Positions 21,210-22,311 of a stretch of DNA of 22,311 nt are shown here, in pieces. Source of the DNA: a virus. Numbering within the stretch: the stretch's first letter is position 1; each line of letters starts with the position of its first letter. The stretch is taken from positions 1 to 22,311 of IMG/VR virus record IMGVR_UViG_3300046459_000155; one strand, written 5' to 3'. The notes below the pieces were generated by a model that saw nothing but the letters and a program-made list of their open reading frames with translations, was not told the DNA's origin and made no database searches. The position numbers were made by a program, and so were the translations under genes.

Positions 21210-21275
21210 GCGCCACATATTACCTGCGCCATCTATTGCACGCCAGCCATGCCGTGTGGTTGACTAGGCGCCCAT
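21210..21275. promoter_or_regulatory. Switch region: divergent promoters and operator-like repeats
   Basis: The 66 bp between repressor and Cro-like gene must hold both promoters. Leftward, TAATAT at 21222-21217 is a good -10; no clear -35 is seen. Rightward, TTGCAC at 21236-21241 could be a -35, with a poor -10. TGCGCCA occurs at 21209-21215 and again at 21225-21231, 16 bp apart, with a related GCACGCCA at 21238-21245. These are candidate operators for repressor and Cro. The Cro-like ATG at 21276 also lacks a Shine-Dalgarno. Confidence 0.5.
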
Positions 21276-21497
21276 ATGGCAACCATCCCACCTACCAAAA
21301 CCGTCGGCGAACGGATCCGCGAGGTTCGACAGTCCCGCGGTTGGAGCCAAGAACGCCTCGCGGTCGAAGCCGGCATCTACAGCCGCACTGTGCAACGCAT
21401 CGAAAGCGGCGAGGACTTCACCTTCGGGAGCCTGACGTCCATCGCACGCGCGCTCGACGTGGGGCCGGCCGACCTGCTCGAGGACCACGCGTCGTGA
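21276..21497 (+). CDS. Cro-like Xre-family regulator, 73 aa
   Basis: This is a small DNA-binding protein with a complete Xre helix-turn-helix from about residue 10 to 65: VGERIREVRQSRGWSQERLA, then VEAGIYSRTVQRIESGEDFT and SIARALDVGPADLL. It is the first gene of the rightward unit and diverges from the repressor, so the Cro role, shutting down repressor transcription and tuning early genes, is the natural reading. No dimerisation or cleavage domain follows. The ATG has no Shine-Dalgarno, so translation may be leaderless. Its stop overlaps the GTG of the next gene. Confidence 0.82.
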   Translation: MATIPPTKTVGERIREVRQSRGWSQERLAVEAGIYSRTVQRIESGEDFTFGSLTSIARALDVGPADLLEDHAS

Positions 21498-21688
21498 ATC
21501 TCAAGATGGGCGATCACAAGGTCGACCTTGTCTGTCCGGAGTGCGGCGCGGTGGTCTCAGTGGCGGCCCAATTGGCGACGGTGCGGACGGTCATCGGTGA
21601 CGATCCCGGCACGCTGAAACTCCGAGCCGTGTCAGCGAAGATCGAACACGACTGTCGACAAGCATTGCTATTTGAGGGCGCGTCGTGA
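21494..21688 (+). CDS. Small zinc-ribbon-like early protein, 64 aa
   Basis: The GTG at 21494 overlaps the Cro-like stop. The 64-residue product has C14-PE-C17 and H52-D-C54, which could bind one zinc ion. Between them lies a segment of beta and helix (VVSVAAQLATVRTVIGDD). It is encoded directly before bet, with a GTGA overlap, so the two are likely co-translated. No family is recognised. An accessory of recombination or a regulator is possible; zinc binding is inferred from the Cys/His spacing only. Confidence 0.7.
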   Translation: MNLKMGDHKVDLVCPECGAVVSVAAQLATVRTVIGDDPGTLKLRAVSAKIEHDCRQALLFEGAS

Positions 21689-22311
21689 GTGTCCCGGCGC
21701 GTACCGCGGCGCCGCCGCGGGTGGTGGACCGGTTCGAGCAACTGATCGCGGTGCGCGAGCAACTGGCGCCGAAAGCATCGGACCGCGAGCTCGCGCTGTT
21801 CGCGCAGGTGTGCACGAACCTCGACCTGAACCCGTTCGCCGATCAGATCGTCCTCGTTCCCCGGTGGGACGGCCGGGTCGGACGTGAGGTCCACCGGCAT
21901 CAGGTGACCGTCGCCGGCCGGCGTGCGATCGCCGAGCGGACCGGCGACCTGATCGGGATCCAGGGTCCGGAATGGTGCGGGCCGCGCAACGCGCGCGGCG
22001 AGCTCGCATGGCTCGAGGTCTGGGACGACGACGTCCCGCCGTACTGCGCGCGTGTGTTCGTGCACCGGCGCGGGTGGGTCTCGCCGGCGAACGGCACCGC
22101 GAAATGGTCGGAGTTCGTCGTCACGAACCGGGACGGCCGGCCGGCGCCGCTGTGGGCGCGGATGCCGTCGCACATGCTCGGCAAGGTCGCCGAATCCCTG
22201 GCGTTGCGGCGGGCGTTCCCGGACGTGATCACCGGCGACGTCGTCGGCGCCTACGTGGGACCCGACGCGGTCGATCTCGCCGAGCTCCACGAAACCGACC
22301 CGGTCAGTGTC
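21685..22311 (+). CDS. bet: Bet/RecT-family recombinase, N-terminal part (continues at base 2)
   Basis: The start is a GTG overlapping the upstream stop. 209 codons lie before the contig end, and the frame continues exactly at base 2 after removal of the 127-bp overlap (total 313 residues). The sequence follows actinobacterial RecT/Bet proteins: ELALFAQVCTNLDLNPFADQ, the strand-turn HQVTVAGRRAIAERTGDLIG, GPEWCGP, WLEVWDDDVPPYCARVFVHR, and LWARMPSHMLGKVAESLALR. The protein anneals single strands for recombination-dependent replication. No partner exonuclease or SSB gene is recognisable in the genome, so host functions may supply them. Confidence 0.9.
   Translation, partial: MSVPARTAAPPRVVDRFEQLIAVREQLAPKASDRELALFAQVCTNLDLNPFADQIVLVPRWDGRVGREVHRHQVTVAGRRAIAERTGDLIGIQGPEWCGPRNARGELAWLEVWDDDVPPYCARVFVHRRGWVSPANGTAKWSEFVVTNRDGRPAPLWARMPSHMLGKVAESLALRRAFPDVITGDVVGAYVGPDAVDLAELHETDPVSV
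22185..22311. repeat. Right copy of terminal overlap (circular contig)
   Basis: This is identical to bases 1-127. The unique genome therefore ends at 22184. The bet gene must be annotated as one gene across the origin of the circle and not as two partial genes. Confidence 0.93.

Noticed and set aside
1-22311. Phage satellite or capsid-forming chromosomal island
   Set aside because: Complete tail, tape measure, fibres and lysis genes are present, which such satellites normally lack.

Overview
The window is the complete genome of a small temperate siphovirus, assembled as a circle. Bases 1-127 are repeated exactly at 22185-22311, in the middle of a recombinase gene that reads through the join, so the unique circle is 22,184 bp. 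Base composition is strongly GC-rich, with heavy G/C at third codon positions. Many GTG starts, stop/start overlaps of the TGATG or GTGA type, a Bet/RecT protein of actinobacterial type and a lysozyme-like CEQGG domain all point to an actinobacterial host. The exact host cannot be read from the sequence. Capsid, portal, protease, terminase, tail, tailspike and lysis genes are all present, so this looks like a phage and not a capsid-borrowing satellite.

Layout. Almost everything is read rightward as one near-gapless unit. It starts at the switch region (about 21210-21275), runs through the join, and ends at 19970. Early genes: Cro-like regulator (21276), zinc-ribbon protein (21494), Bet/RecT recombinase (21685 through the join to 442), a 49-residue C2H2-type protein (442), a small unknown (609) and a winged-helix replication protein (800). 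That replication gene contains a DnaA box and an array of 11-bp iterons and is the best origin candidate. Next come a membrane-anchored lysozyme-like protein (1399), a coiled-coil protein (2009) and an HNH nuclease (2191).

Late genes: large terminase (2547), portal (4430), prohead protease (5614), HK97-type major capsid protein (6316), an acidic protein (7524), a small putative decoration protein (7733), a gp6-like connector (8033), a long fusion ending in a tail-terminator domain (8372-10015), major tail protein (10015), a gp10-like protein (10668), tail assembly chaperones (11009 and 11320), tape measure (11419), five or six tail-tip, fibre and tailspike proteins (13563-18912), an amidase endolysin (18909) and two tiny membrane proteins (19635, 19854).

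The only leftward genes of substance are a repressor (20853-21209) followed by a short tyrosine integrase (19972-20841), divergent from the Cro-like gene. This arrangement, the arm-less integrase, the alanine-ended tails of both proteins and the lack of intergenic room for attP match the integration-dependent immunity switch known from BPs/Brujita-type mycobacteriophages. A 28-residue leftward membrane ORF at 4293-4379 is possible.

Most worth a second look: (1) the origin candidate inside the replication gene; (2) the repressor-integrase switch; (3) two in-frame internal starts with strong Shine-Dalgarno sequences, one releasing a tail-terminator domain from a 547-residue fusion and one releasing the endolysin wall-binding domain; (4) a domain shared by a capsid-side protein and the major tail protein; (5) an APTATxARA-type repeat spread over three structural proteins.
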